The notes beneath the pieces are model-generated. The model made no database searches. It had not been told where the DNA came from and saw only the letters and a list, made by a program, of their open reading frames with translations. From Aquarana catesbeiana (taxonomy: Eukaryota; Chordata; Amphibia; Anura; Ranidae), in contig NC_133326.1 in NCBI RefSeq assembly GCF_042186555.1, forward strand, positions 99,508,625-99,572,624: a stretch of DNA of 64,000 nucleotides, given 5' to 3'. Position 1 is the stretch's first letter. Each line of letters starts with the position of its first letter. A program made the position numbers and the translations under genes. Below, in pieces: positions 24,201-37,286 of the stretch.

Positions 24201-27200
24201 AGTTCAATTTTTGGTCTCATCTGACCAGAGCACCTTCTTCCACATGTTTGCTGTGTCCCCCACATGGCTTTTTGCAAACTACAAATAGGACTTCTTATGT
24301 ATTTCTTTCAACAATGGCTTTCTTCTTGCCACTCTTCCATAAAGACGAGATTTGTGGAGTGAACAACTAATAGTTGCCCTGTGGACAGATTCTCTCACCT
24401 GAGCTGTGGATCTCTGCAGCTCTTCCAGAGTTACCATGGGCCTCTTGGCTGCTTCTCTGATTATTGCTCTCCTTGCCTGGCCAAGTCTTGGTAGGTTTGC
24501 AGTTGTGCCATACTCTTTCCATTTTCTAATAATGAATTGAACAGTGCTCCGTGAGATGTTCAAAGCTTGGGATATTTTTTTATAACCCTAACACTGCTTT
24601 AAGCTTCTCCACAACTATCCCTGACCTGTCTGGTGTGTTCCTTGGCCTTTATGATGCTGTTTGTTCACTAATGTACTCTAACAAACCTCTGAGGGCTTCA
24701 CATAACAGCTGTATTTATACTGAGATTCAATTACAAACAGGTGGACTCTATTAACTAATTAGGTGACTTCTGAAGGCAATTGGTTCCACTAGATTTTAGT
24801 TAGGGGTATAAGAGTAAAGGGGGCTGAATACAAATGCATGCCATACTTTTCGAATATTTATTAGTAAAACATTTTGAAAACCATTTATCATTTTCCTTCC
24901 ACTTCACAATTATGTGCCACTTTATGTTGGTCTATCACATAAAAAAAAAACAATAAAATACATTTATGTTTTTGGTTGTAACATGACAAAATGTGGAAAA
25001 TTTTAAGGGGTATGAATACTTTTTCAAGGCACTGTAGGTTATACATTAGTCCTGGGGAAGCAGACCTGAAAATCTGTCATTTGCTCAAATTTGGTGTGTC
25101 CAAGGATTTTTGTGAGCTGGTGTCATCTTATAAATATTGCTTAGCTTCAAATTCCTGTTTAAAAGAACATCAAAGTTCACTGCAGGCACTGTAGTATACA
25201 TCAGTTCAGATATGTCAAGTATAGGTTAGTAGCTGTAGCATTGCATGGTTGGCTTTCTGTAGCATGGATTACATGGATTGCTAGTTTTCAGAATTAATCA
25301 CAAAAAATATCCTTAAAGTGATACCAAAGTCTCTTTTTTTTTTCTTTTAAAATAACAAACATGTCATACTTACCTGCTCTGTGCAGTTGGTTTTGCACAG
25401 AAGAGCCCAGATCCTCCACTTCTTAGGTCCCTCTTCGGTGCTCCTTGCTCCTCCCTCCTGTCTTCTGCCCCCACAGCAAGCAGCTTGCTATGAGGGGCAC
25501 CTGAGTCGAGCGTCAGCTCTGTGTGTCCATTCAGACTTGGAGCCACAGTTTGGCCCTGTCCCCCTCTCCCCTGATTGGCTAACTAACTTTGATTGACAGC
25601 AGCAGGAGCCAATGGCACTGCTGCTGTGTCTCAGCCACTCAGGAGGGAGAGTCCCGGACAGCCAAGGCACTCGTGTACACCGCTGGATAGAGAGGGGGCT
25701 CAGGTAAATATTAGGGGGGGGGGCTGAGGGAGGCTGCTGCACACAGAAGGCTTTTTATCTTAATGCGTAGAATGCATAAAGATAAAAAAAAACCTTCTGC
25801 CTTTACAACCACTTTAAAGTACCTCTTACTTAAGAATAGTCCCAGGCTGTCATGCTGATACTTTGGCTTCAATTCAGTCCGGGTCTCTGACATATAGAGA
25901 TAAGAGGGATGATTTACTCAAACAAATATTTTTCCCAGAGTTTAGTGAATGAGGTGAAGTTCTGTTGACTTTCATCATTCAAATATGTGCAAACAAAAAA
26001 TTCTGATTTTTGATTTTCCTTGCACCTGATACAGCATGCTTATTCTGGGTCTGTTACTTAAAAAAGTATTAAGGCCAGATACATCAATTAGCAGCAGCCC
26101 CCATACTTTTCTCATGACATAGTCACTTTGATGTATTTTATTAGGATTACAGAAAAGCAGAGGAAAGATAAGTGGTTCACTAAGGATAAGTGCACTATAA
26201 CTACACTTGCCCTTTAGTTAAAGGATAAGTTAATCTTCGGTAATATGCTACACCTGTATTTGGGGTGTTACATGTAATTTGTTACCAAAGAGCACCTGAC
26301 CACACTCCCCTAATCCCCCACTGTGACAGCAGGCAGGGGATTTTTTTCCCGCGCTCGCTGTCACAATTGAAATCAAGAGCGTGGCTAAATTTTGTGAGTG
26401 AATGAACTATCATCTGACATTACAGTAGACAGCTTTTATTTCTCAATGAACTGAGCAGGTGCTGGTGAGCACTCTTGAAGTTCATTGATCTTCGCGCTCT
26501 CCAGTATGGGAGGTACGGCAGACAGCTATACTGAGATTCTGCAAAAGCCTGGTACTGACCACCGATACGGTACCTGCTGATTGTGAGTGCAATGCTTTGC
26601 AGGCGCTAGAAAAAGAAAAAAATGCACATTTTTTTTTACCTGCAAAATTCTATGCATTTTTTTTTTTTTAGGTGAAAGTAGACTTTAATAGTACATTCCA
26701 AAATGACTATTCTCTTGGCTAGTGTTAAACCAGTGCTGACAGCAGATGGCAGCCTTCCATATGAATTCGGTGTTTAAGTTGCCTTGAAAAATGGCTTCAT
26801 TAGAAGCATTAATGTTTATTCAGGCTGCACACTGCTTTCTTAATAAGCTTACATTACCATCTGCTTTCTTTTAAACAGTAATTGCCTGGTTTCTGTAGGC
26901 CACCAAGTAAACCTATGCACACACAAACGTCTTCAGTCAGTTACAGAAAGATGAAACACCAGAAAATGGTTTATTTTACAGAAATTGTTATCCTTCATTG
27001 CTCAGTGTAATAATTTTTTCTTGATTATAATTACCTTAGTTATGAAGGAAATCACTAAAACATATATCTATGTATTGTATATGTAGCACCCTGATGTTTA
27101 GGCAGGGTTGCTAGTAAATTTCGTTTGCCAGGCAATAGTTGCCTTGGTTAATTGTTAGTAGATCCACTGATTCCTCTCTGGTTCTGGACTTGCTGGACCT

Positions 27201-30200
27201 TCTCTCTTCTGTCGATAGGTGGCATTATGTTGGTGACATTAGATAGACAAGGGCTTAGCAAGGTCAGGTTATGAATAGATGGGTTGTCTCAGCCAATGGG
27301 TAGGGGTTTCTTTAAGCCCCTTGGCCTGCTGGGAGAGCCTATTTATTTGGGTGGAGTCAGGTGATCAGGGTTCTGTGCCACCTTGATAGCTGTGAAGCAG
27401 TGCAGGGTTGGGACTGCAGGATTGGAGTCCAACCGAGGGTAAAGGTTCAGCCGGACGGGGAACCAGTTGTGGTCTGAGGTAGTGTCAGGCTCCTACTTAC
27501 CAGACTGCTGAGTCCGCTTGGGCAGAAGGTAGGCTCCCTTACGCGTCCGACTTGCGGCCCCTGGTAAGGTAGACAGGAGGCACAGGAGTGCGGAGTGGTA
27601 TGAGAGCCTGTTTGCAGGGATCCAGATGTAGATGGAAGAGCAGGCTATGATGGCTGGTGCTGGCTGGAACACAGGCAACAAGACTGAGCAGGATGGTCAG
27701 GAGACAGGCTGGGTTCGGCAACAGGCAGGCAGTAGAGGTACAGTGGAGCAGGCAAACGGATAGTCAGACAGGCAGAGGTCGGGTGCAGGCAGAGTTCAAT
27801 GGGAGGTTCAGGAAACAAGGCCGGGTCGTCAGGATATCAGGATCAATACAGGTACAAGGGTCAGGCACTAAGGACGGCAAAGCTGTTGATCAGGCAGCAC
27901 TGATCACAGAGGGAAGCCGGCTTAAATGGGCCGTTTGGCGCCAAACGACGTGCACGTGCGCGCACCGGCGCTCACAGGCACGCGCACGCCACCGCGAGCA
28001 CCCTGCCCGCCGAGGTACGCTCTCTGACAGGTAGAGGGGAAGCTATCGCCACTAAGGAACCATCCACCTTGTTACCGGAGACCACTTTGAGTAAGCTGGA
28101 GCAAGTACCGGAGCAGTCTTCTCTCCAGCCGGGGATGGTGAAGAAATGGGAAAACTTCAGCAAGTGCCAAGCCAGGGACCCAGCGGAACAGCAAAAGTGA
28201 CGCTTGAGGAGCATCGGTGAGTGCCAAGCCAGGGACCTAGCGGGTCAGCAGGGGTGAGGCTTGAAGAGTATCTGTGAGTGCCAAGCCAGGGACCCAGCAG
28301 TGACACTTGAGGAAGATACCGAGTTATGGAAGTGGAAGAGCTCAGGAGATCCAGTGATGATTGGGTCCAAGAGTCGAGTGAGAGACTGGGAGCATTATGA
28401 ATAAAAGTCTACAGTGAGAGACTGTAGAGTGCGAGGAGAACTATTCTGTGTTACCAATAGTTGAGTACAATACCGTTAGTGACGGTTACAAGATTTGTTG
28501 CCATAGGAGACAACGGTCCTAGCTATACAGAAGTGGTGTCCGGCTGGAGGATTCCACCGTATAGCTGTCTACCTATAGAAGTCTCGGAGTCTGCCAATTA
28601 TCATTGCATCTACTTAAGGGTGCCCTGGCCCTAACCCGCTCTCCCACAGTTCTGTTAAGAGACATTAAATCTCTTTTGCATTCAAAAAGTGTCTGGCGCC
28701 CATCATTCCACCTTGCATCACACCCACCATGTCTTGTAACCCACTCTACAAAGACAGATGTAAGCTATCCCTGACTCTGGAGGTCACCATTAGGCCTTTG
28801 GAGGTCTGGAACTCTGCTACATATACACCGAGGTTAATTTACTAAAACTAGAGAGTGCAAAATCTGGTGCAGCTGTGCATAGAAACCAAAACAGCTTCCA
28901 GGTCATTTTTGTCAAAGCTCAATTGAACAAGCTAAAGATAGAAACTGCCCCAGTTTTGCACTCTCCAGATTTAGTAAATCAGCCCCACTATGTCTAAATG
29001 CATTTCTTTTGGTGTGTAAAAAGATGTAAATGAAGCTGGAATGTAATCTGCCAATAAGGTCTTTTAACCTTTGTCTCTGGTTAGCAGTTCTCACTTACCA
29101 TTTTACTAGTAAACTCGGGTTAGCAGTTTTCACTTCCCAGTTTACTAGTAAAACCCCATGCACACCTGTGTGTTGTGCAAATGTGTGGTTTTTGGCACGT
29201 TTTTTAATGCAACAGCAAAGGGCAGCCCATGCACTTAAATGGGCTGCCCTATACGTGACAAACGTGCCAGCTGCACCCTTTCAGCTGGTGACCTTTGCAC
29301 TTTTTTTTACCGTGTGTTTTGGCATGTTTGTTGCACATTTTGTCCCGCAACAAAATGTACATTTACTAGCTGTGTTTAAAGTGGAAGTTCAGCCATAAAC
29401 TAAATCTAAATCTATTGGCAGCCACATTCTAAGACTAATCTATGTAACACTGTAAAGCAAAAAATCGCTATAAATACCTTTTCTGTAGCCGATCTGGTCC
29501 AGTCTCCAGCAGGGGATGCTGTGTGTAAGAGAAAGCCGATAGGGAAATGACGTCACCCATAGAGTTACTAAGGGGCTTCCATTGTTGGCTGCCTCTCCTG
29601 CACACACCTACACAGAGAAGCTGCAGCTGACAGCTCAGCATGGGACTGGACCAGAGTGGCTGCAGAATAGCGATTGTATAGCGATTTTTGCTTTACAGGG
29701 TTAGATAGATTAGTCTTAGAATGTGGCTGCCAGTAGATTAATGCCACGTACACACGATGAGGATTTTGGTCGGAAAAAGATATGATGGCTTTTCTGAGGG
29801 GATTCCGCTCAAGCTTGCCTTGCATACACATGGTCACACAAAATGGTCACAACACTACGACCAGCCGAGAAAATTAAGTTCAATGCTTCCGAGCATGCGT
29901 CGAATTGTTTCTGAGCATGCGTAGGAATTTTGCGCGTCGGAATTGCCACAGACGATCGCATTTTCGGATAGGAAGTTTTTCCGACTGAAAAATTGAGAAC
30001 ATGCCATCAATCTTTTGCTGGCTGGAATTCGGCCAGCAAAAGTCTGATGGAGCATACACACGGTCGCATTTTCCGACCAAAAGCTCTCATCGGTCTTTTG
30101 CTGGCCGAATTTCCGATCGTGTGTACGTGGCATTTGACTGGGTTCACACTGGAGCATGAAGTGGCTCACAGCAGGAGTCCGTTGCGTCTCCAATCAACGT

Positions 30201-32694
30201 TTCAGGGCCGATTTCAGCCTCCACATCCAATTCGCATAGGTGTGAACCCAGCCTTAGAGTTTGTTAGTTTATGACTGAGCTTCTACTTAAAGTTACCATT
30301 AACAATCAATGGCAACACAAACACGACACATGGTTTTTGCATGCAGAAAAGCGCATTTCTGCACACATTTCCAGAATGCGCAGGTGTGAATGGGGCCTTT
30401 TCTGTATTTAGACTACAAAAATTACATTTAAATTACTGTAATTACCGTAAAGCAATAATACAAATTCAAAATGCAATGAATCTGAATAATACAAATTCAG
30501 ATTCATTGCATTTTGGACTCTGCCTTAGTAAATAAGCTAGAAAAAAAATGGTGATTGCATCTGTAATCTCTGTTTTAGCTATGATACACACTCCTAAAGA
30601 GTAACTCCACTTTTGTTGAGAAGAAAACATTCCCCTCTGGTTGATCTATGTACATTGTAGGAATTTTAACAATCTTTGTGGGCAGATTCCTACCTTTTGT
30701 TATGTTTTCTGAAGAAATAGCTGTTTGTCTACTATGCTTTGATTAAGGCCATTGGCCGAAACATGTATGCTCTTTTTATCTGTTATCACCTTGTAGCAAA
30801 TAAAGATTCAACATAGATATTTCAAGCTGCCGGCTTCCTGTATCTTATCTGCCCTTTTTTGTCTGTGTCCATGTGCAAAGTGAAGCGGAATGGGAGTAGT
30901 TTTATAATCATCAATCAATTACTGCACCTGTAGGACTCTAATGGGGAAAATTGCAGGGTCTGCTTCCCTTTAGACGTGATTTTCCTTTGGGAATATCTCA
31001 GCAAAAATGACATTTTTGTTGCAGGGTATGTTCAAAATCTGACTTGTATCTTAGTGCAGACTTCTGGGAAAATCAGTGAACCAACCAGACAAGCAGGAAA
31101 TAACATATCTGGGGGTGTTCTGTACACCAGCTGTGTACAAAATGCCTCCAGGTAGTCATATTGCATTGCATTTTACAAAAAATAACAGAGCTGCAGATTG
31201 AAAAGGAAAGGTACTTTTAAAAACATCCAATTACAATATGACTTGTGTAAAAATTATATACACTATATTATTTTTTTTAACCACTTGCCGACCGGCTCAC
31301 GCCGATATACGTCAGCAGAATGGCACGTATAGGCACATTAATATACCTGTACATTGCCTTTTAAGATGCAAGCTTCGTGAGTGTGATCGCGGGTCCCACG
31401 GACTCGATGTCTGCGGGGATACCCGCGATCGTCTCACGGAGAGGAAGAACGGGGAAATGCTGATGTAAACCAGCATTTCCCCATTCTTCCTAGTGACAGG
31501 ACACTGATCATCGCTCCCTGTGATCGGGAGCGGTGATCAGTGTCGTGACACACGTAGCCCACCCCCCCACAGTTAGAACACATCCCTAGGACACACTTAA
31601 CCCCTGCAGCACCCCCTACTGGTTAACCCCTTCACTGCCAGTCACATTTACACAGTAATCAGTGCATTTTTAATCGTACTGATCGCTGTATAAATGGTCC
31701 CAAAAATGTGTCAAAATTGTCCGACGTGTTCCGCCATAATGTCGCAGTCCTGATAAAAATCACAGAGCGCCGCCATTACTAGTAAAAAAAAAAATTATTA
31801 TTAAAAATGCCATAAAATTCTCCCCTATTTTGTAGACGCTATAACTTTTGCGCAAACCAATCAATAAACGCTCATTGCTATTTTTTTTTTTACCAAAAAT
31901 ATGTAGAAGAATATGTATCGGCCTAAACTGAGGGAAAAAAAATGTTTTTTATATATTTTTTGGGGATATTTATTATAGTAAAAAGTAAAAAATAATGCGT
32001 TTTTTTCAAAATTGTTGCTCTTTTTTTTGTTTATAGCGCAAAAAATAAAAACCAAAGAGGTGATCAAATACCACCAAAAGAAAGCTCTATTTGTGGGGAA
32101 AACAGGACATCCATTTTGCTTGGGAGCCACGTCGCACGACCGCGCAATTGTCAGTTAAAGCGACGCAGTGCCGAATAGCAAAAAAAAGTGCTCTGGTCTT
32201 TGGCCAGCCAAATGGTCCGGGGCTGAAGTGGTTAATTTGCTATTTTTCCCCAAGAAAGGTGAGTTACCCTTTAACCTGTGAGGTAATTATTTTACCTTAT
32301 TATATAGTACATTATATCAAGTTTTTGTGTTGCTTCATTGTTGTATTCAGAACTTACTTGAACACTGCTATTAAAAGGTTCACTAGTAGGATGTTTGCAA
32401 CCAATAAATAACAGGCCATAATGGCTGGAGTGAGCCAAGCACCAGGAATACAGGGTGGAAGGCGCTTTCCATCATCATCGTACAGATTATCACCACAGGG
32501 AGCTGCAATAAAAGATAACAGGTTACTTGTTTTTGTCATTTCTGTTAAACAAATATTTAAGCATTTAAAGAATATGCTACGGCACCTCTACTATTGGGAT
32601 AAAAATTATGAAGGGAGGTTATATTGGAAAGTTTAAAGAACTGCCAGCATATATAACTGTTTCACTGACCAAGTAGGTTTCTGTTAAAACTTAT

Positions 32695-32738
<44 letters not shown>

Positions 32739-35700
32739 AATTTAAATGGCCTTAAAAAGTGCCCCCGTGGGGCTTATGCACACAATTCTATTATTTAATA
32801 CTTTTAGTCACAAACATTTCCTTTTTTGAGCAACCACATGATAAAAAAAGGGGGTGGAAATTGATCAAGAATGCCTTGTCAAGTGGCATTGAGGTGGTTT
32901 CAATTGATTTACACCCAGTTTAGGCTAAACCTTTTTTTTTTGAGTAGTGCTAGCTGGAATCCACTGTAAAACTGTATTTTTGGAAGAGCAGAAAGGGAAG
33001 CCCTACAACTGACACTCTGGGGTTCATTTACTAAAGGAGTAGAGGCTAATCACTTTACTAAGTGTATGTTTGTAAGGTGGAGATACCACCCTGGTTAGTT
33101 CTCTTCCTTCTACTGGGCGGCAATGGAGGGTAGGTCTAGATATAGTTGGGGAGGGGTCAGAGAGGACAGCTGAGGAGTCCAGAGAGTGTGGAGAAGATGG
33201 AAGAAGGCAAGGTGAAGGAGAGTGTGGACTTCTATGGAGGGGTACACATGCTAAGGCCTATGGCCTGGGAGAAACCTAGACCATGAGTTTTGGACATCAT
33301 GGCACACAGCAGCCACCCTCTCTGTCACTATTCTTGGATAGGACCAGTTATGAACTGTGAGTTCTTCTTCCATGGACTCTACATGTTTGGGACTAATGCT
33401 ACCACAGATCTGGAACAGTACTTTAATAGTTTCATAGAATGTTGTTCTATAACTTTGCTGTTATGAAGAATTCTACACAGTAAAAGTCATTTTGCCTCCG
33501 TGTGATACTGAGTGTGATTTGTGATTAATCGCAGACATGATGAGTGCATTTGCTTAACGACCGGTGCATGCCGATATACGTCGGCAGAATGGCACGGCTG
33601 CGCAAAACAACATATGGGTACCTTGACTACTGCAACTCCCTCCTCATTGGCTCACCTCTAAAAAGGCTATCCCCACTTCAGTCCATCATGCACGTTGCTG
33701 CCAGGCTCATCCACCTCACAAACCGCTCAGCGTCTGCTATACCCCTCTGCCAATCCCTTTATTGGCTGCCACTCAGCCACCAAATTAAATTCAAGATACT
33801 AACTATAACTTACAAAGCCATCCACAACCTGGCCCCCAGCTACATCACTAACCTAGTCTCAAAATACCAACCTAATCATTCTCTTCGCTCCTCCCATGAC
33901 CTCCCGCTCTCAAACTCCCTTGTCACCTCATCCCATGCTCGCCTTTAGGACTTCTCCAGAGCCTCTCCCATCCTCTGGAATGCTCTACCCCAATCTGTCC
34001 AATTTTCTCCTACTTTATCTACTTTCAGATGATCCCTGAAAACTCATCTCTTCGGAGAAGCCTATCTGGCCCTCACCTAACAACTGTACTTTTATCTTCT
34101 CAATCAGCACATCTCTCACAGTTATTACCTCTTGTATCTCTTGACCTTCCCTCTTAGATTGTAAGCTCTAAGGAGCAGGGCCCTCTGGTTCCTTCTGTAT
34201 TAAAGTGTATTGTATTTGTACTGTCTACCCTCAAATTGTAAAGCGCTACGTAAACTGTTGGATTGTATAAATCCTGTATAATAATAATAATAATGGGTAC
34301 GTTGTCCACTTTAAGAGCCGCCGGAGGCGCGGAGGCGCGCACAGCGGGTGACCCGATGCACATGGCCGGCGGGTGGGATTGCCACCAGCCATGCCCGATC
34401 GCGGACCCGAGAGCCAGCACGGAATTTGTGTGTGTGTAAACACCCGAATCCCTGTTCTGTCAGGGGAAAGGAGACTTATTGTGTGTTCCTAGTAAGTAAA
34501 AACAACGATATGTCTCCTCCCCCAGTCAGTCTTATCCCCATACAGTTAGAAACACTAACTAGGGAACACCTTTAACCCCTTGATCGCCCCCTAGTGTTAA
34601 CCCCTTCCCTACCAGTGACATTTACACAGTAATCAGTGCCTTTTAATAGCACTGATCGCTGTATAAATGTCAATGGTCCCACAAATGTGTCAAAAGTGTC
34701 CTATCTGTCCGCCGCTAAAAATCGCAGATCGCCGCCATTACGAGTTAAAAAAATAAAAAATAAAAATGCTATAAAAATGCCATAAATATTTCCCATAGTT
34801 TGCAGACACTATAACTTTTGCACAAACCAATCAATATATGCTTATTGCAATTTTTTTACCACAAAAGAAGAATATATATTGGCCTAAACTGATGAAGAAA
34901 TTTGTTTTTTAAAAACATTTTTGGGGATATTTATTATAGCAAAAAGTAAAAAATATTGTTTGTTTTTTTAAATTGTTTTTGTTTATAGTGCAAAAAATAA
35001 AAGCCGCAGAGGTGATCAAATACCACCAAAAGAAAGCACTATTTGTGGGAAGAAAAGGAAACAAATTTTGTTTGGGTACAGCGTCGCACAACCGCGCAAT
35101 TGTCAGTTAAAATGACGCAGTAGCTCACAGCAGGAGTCTCCAATCACCGTTTCAGGTCCGATTTCATAGAGAGCCAGTCACAATCTCATGCTATGCGAAT
35201 TGGATGTTAATGGCACCTTTAAGTAGAAGTTCAGCCATAAACTAACAAACTCTAAGGCTGGGTTCACACCTATGCGAATTGGATGAGGGAACTTCTACTT
35301 AAAGGTGCCATTAACAATTAATGGCAACACAAACACGACACATGGTTTTTCCATGCAGAAAAGCACATTTCTGCCCACATTTCCAGAAAAAATTACATTC
35401 AAATTACTGTCATTGCTGTAAAGCAATAATACAAATTCAAAATGCAATGAATCTGAATAATACAAATTCAGATTCATTGCATTTTGGGCTCTGCCTTAGT
35501 AAATAAGCTAGAAAGAAATGGTGATTGCATCTCTGATCTCTGTTTCAGCTATGATACACACTCTTAAAGAGTAACTCCACTTTTGTTGAGAAGAAAACAT
35601 TCCTCTCTGGTTGATCTATGTACATTGCAGGAATTTTAACAATCTTTGTGGCACAGATTCCTACCAGTGCCAAATTGTAAAAAGTGCTCTAGTCAGGAAC

Positions 35701-37245
35701 GGGGTAAAATCTTCCGGGGCTGAAGCAGTTAAAGGCTGCAGTAAGTCCTATGATGACCCACTGACACTCAGGTCCTGTCTATACAAGGGGCACTCCTGAG
35801 AGCAGCTAATTTGGAGATAGAAGTGGTGGTGATCAATTGCATGGGTCACTGAAATAGGTGACTCGACAGGTTTCCCAGGGCACTGACTAAAATGTCTGGG
35901 AATCTATGTTGCACTGGCTCCAGCTGTAGTCTTGACTGAACGTTATTTGCACCTGGATCTTGGCATCAACATCTGCAAATGTTACCATGCTGGACTCAAG
36001 TTTACAGTTCTGCCCTGTGAAGGACTGTTTTTTGCTGGGATGGACTGTTGTCCCTATGGTACCTTTTTGTTTGAGCAGACTGGGAGAAAGGCAGCTCATG
36101 ACACCTCACTGTAATGGTTTTAGATGGAAAAAGTTAGAGTTGCAGCAAAGAGATACAGATATTGCCAGCACCACCAAACTGTCGGTGGACTCCAGAACTT
36201 CATCTCTTAGTGCGTTAAGCCGTATTTGCAGAGCAAAGTGAGGAGTCACAGGGCTTGGCTGCTTTCCCCAAGTATTCTGGGGTGGCGGCGACCCTGACAG
36301 AGCTGGAAGTTGCAGAGGACTGTGCCCTGAAATGGCTTTGCTCTGACTCCCAAATCGGAGGAAATCTTACCCGTTTTGGGAATTGGAAGCCCTGCAGGAG
36401 AGACCAAATGAGACTGTCAGGGAGGTACCATTATCATGAAACGAACTGGAGCAAACGGCACCAACTTTGAAGCCCCTAACTCCCAGCAAAAATTGTGTGG
36501 CTGTCTGCCTCATGCCAGATGCCCAGTTATAGGTATGATGAAATGGAGATTGCCATTCTCAACAAACCCTGTCAGCCAGACTTTTGCCGAAACCATGGTG
36601 GTACCCTTTTAAGAGGTGACGCCTATCTTCCTCCAGGTCAAGGAAGAGGGTGTATACTGACCCATTTGTCCTGCTTTCAGCATTTCCTGAACTTGCATGT
36701 CCTTGTAGAGTATGAGCCAAACTTCCTGTACATTCTAGAGGCTTTATTTGAAACCCTGGAGCAAGAGTAGTCCACATTTTATGAACAGTCTATATGGGAT
36801 TTCCTAAAGGTATCTAAAGGGTTTTGGAACTACTCAAGACAAAGCTTCTTACAGGTACCAAGAATGTTTTGAAACTACGTTGAAACAAATCCAGCCTTCA
36901 GAATTATCAGGAATGATACAAAGAATTTCATGTTATCCACTTTATTAATGTCTATATATCGAAGTAGAGCAAGGAGACTTTATAGTTCGGATATAAAAAA
37001 CATGCTTTGGAGGGGGAGCATGTAAGAGCCAGTGGTTACTTCTCTGGCTAGTACACTTCTGCGAACTGGGCGGCGATATAGAGAAGGCCTAGATATAGTA
37101 GAGAAGGGGTCCAAGAGGAAAGTCGAGGAGTCTAGAGAGTGCAGAGAAGAGGGAAGAAGACAAGCTAAGTGCACATTGACAGTGGGAAATTAACATACAC
37201 TTCACAAAATGAGTATGCTCTATTCCTTTAGTAAATAAATCTCTA

Positions 37246-37286
<41 letters not shown>

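Larger units (their letters stand above)
23014..25034 (-). mobile_element. Tc1-like transposon, decayed
   Basis: Terminal repeats: left CAGTGCCTTGAAAAAGTATT, right its complement ending TTTTTCAAGGCACTG. TA dinucleotides flank both ends (23012-23013 and 25035-25036), as in Tc1/mariner insertions. The transposase reads on the minus strand and is broken. A 446-bp MITE is inserted at 23550-23995. Confidence 0.93.
29376..30290. mobile_element. TTAA MITE with two MITEs nested inside
   Basis: The outer ends are TTAAAGTGGAAGTTCAGCC at the left and CTGAGCTTCTACTTAA at the right, in inverted orientation with TTAA at both edges. Long inner arms 29412-29472 and 29677-29736 form a fold-back. Two further MITEs follow: 29742-30132 and about 30137-30255. 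Confidence 0.7.
33554..35732. mobile_element. TTAA-type element split by an L2 tail and another insertion
   Basis: The left end is TTAACGACCGGTGCATGCC followed by GATATACGTCGGCAGAATGG; the right end is CCGGGGCTGAAGCAGTTAA. TTAA bounds both edges. It is the same family as 31277-32235. It is interrupted at 33622-34292 by an L2 3' end and at about 35121-35665 by a repeat segment (copy B), after which the element resumes with AGTGCCAAATTG. Confidence 0.8.
33071..37163 (+). mobile_element. LTR retrotransposon remnant, heavily invaded
   Basis: A 5' LTR-like segment begins TGTAAGGTGGAG at 33071. A related segment, TGTAAGAGCC..., begins at 37021 directly after the polypurine tract GGAGGGGGAGCA. The two share TAGATATAG, GAGGAGTC, AGAGAGTG and AGAGAAGA-type blocks; the 3' copy is truncated after about 143 bp. 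Internal sequence survives at about 35733-37020 but is riddled with stops, and I cannot name a protein domain. The element is split by a TTAA element at 33554-35732. Flanking sequences at 33024-33070 and 37184-37229 look like halves of one palindromic MITE, suggesting that is where it inserted. Confidence 0.6.
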
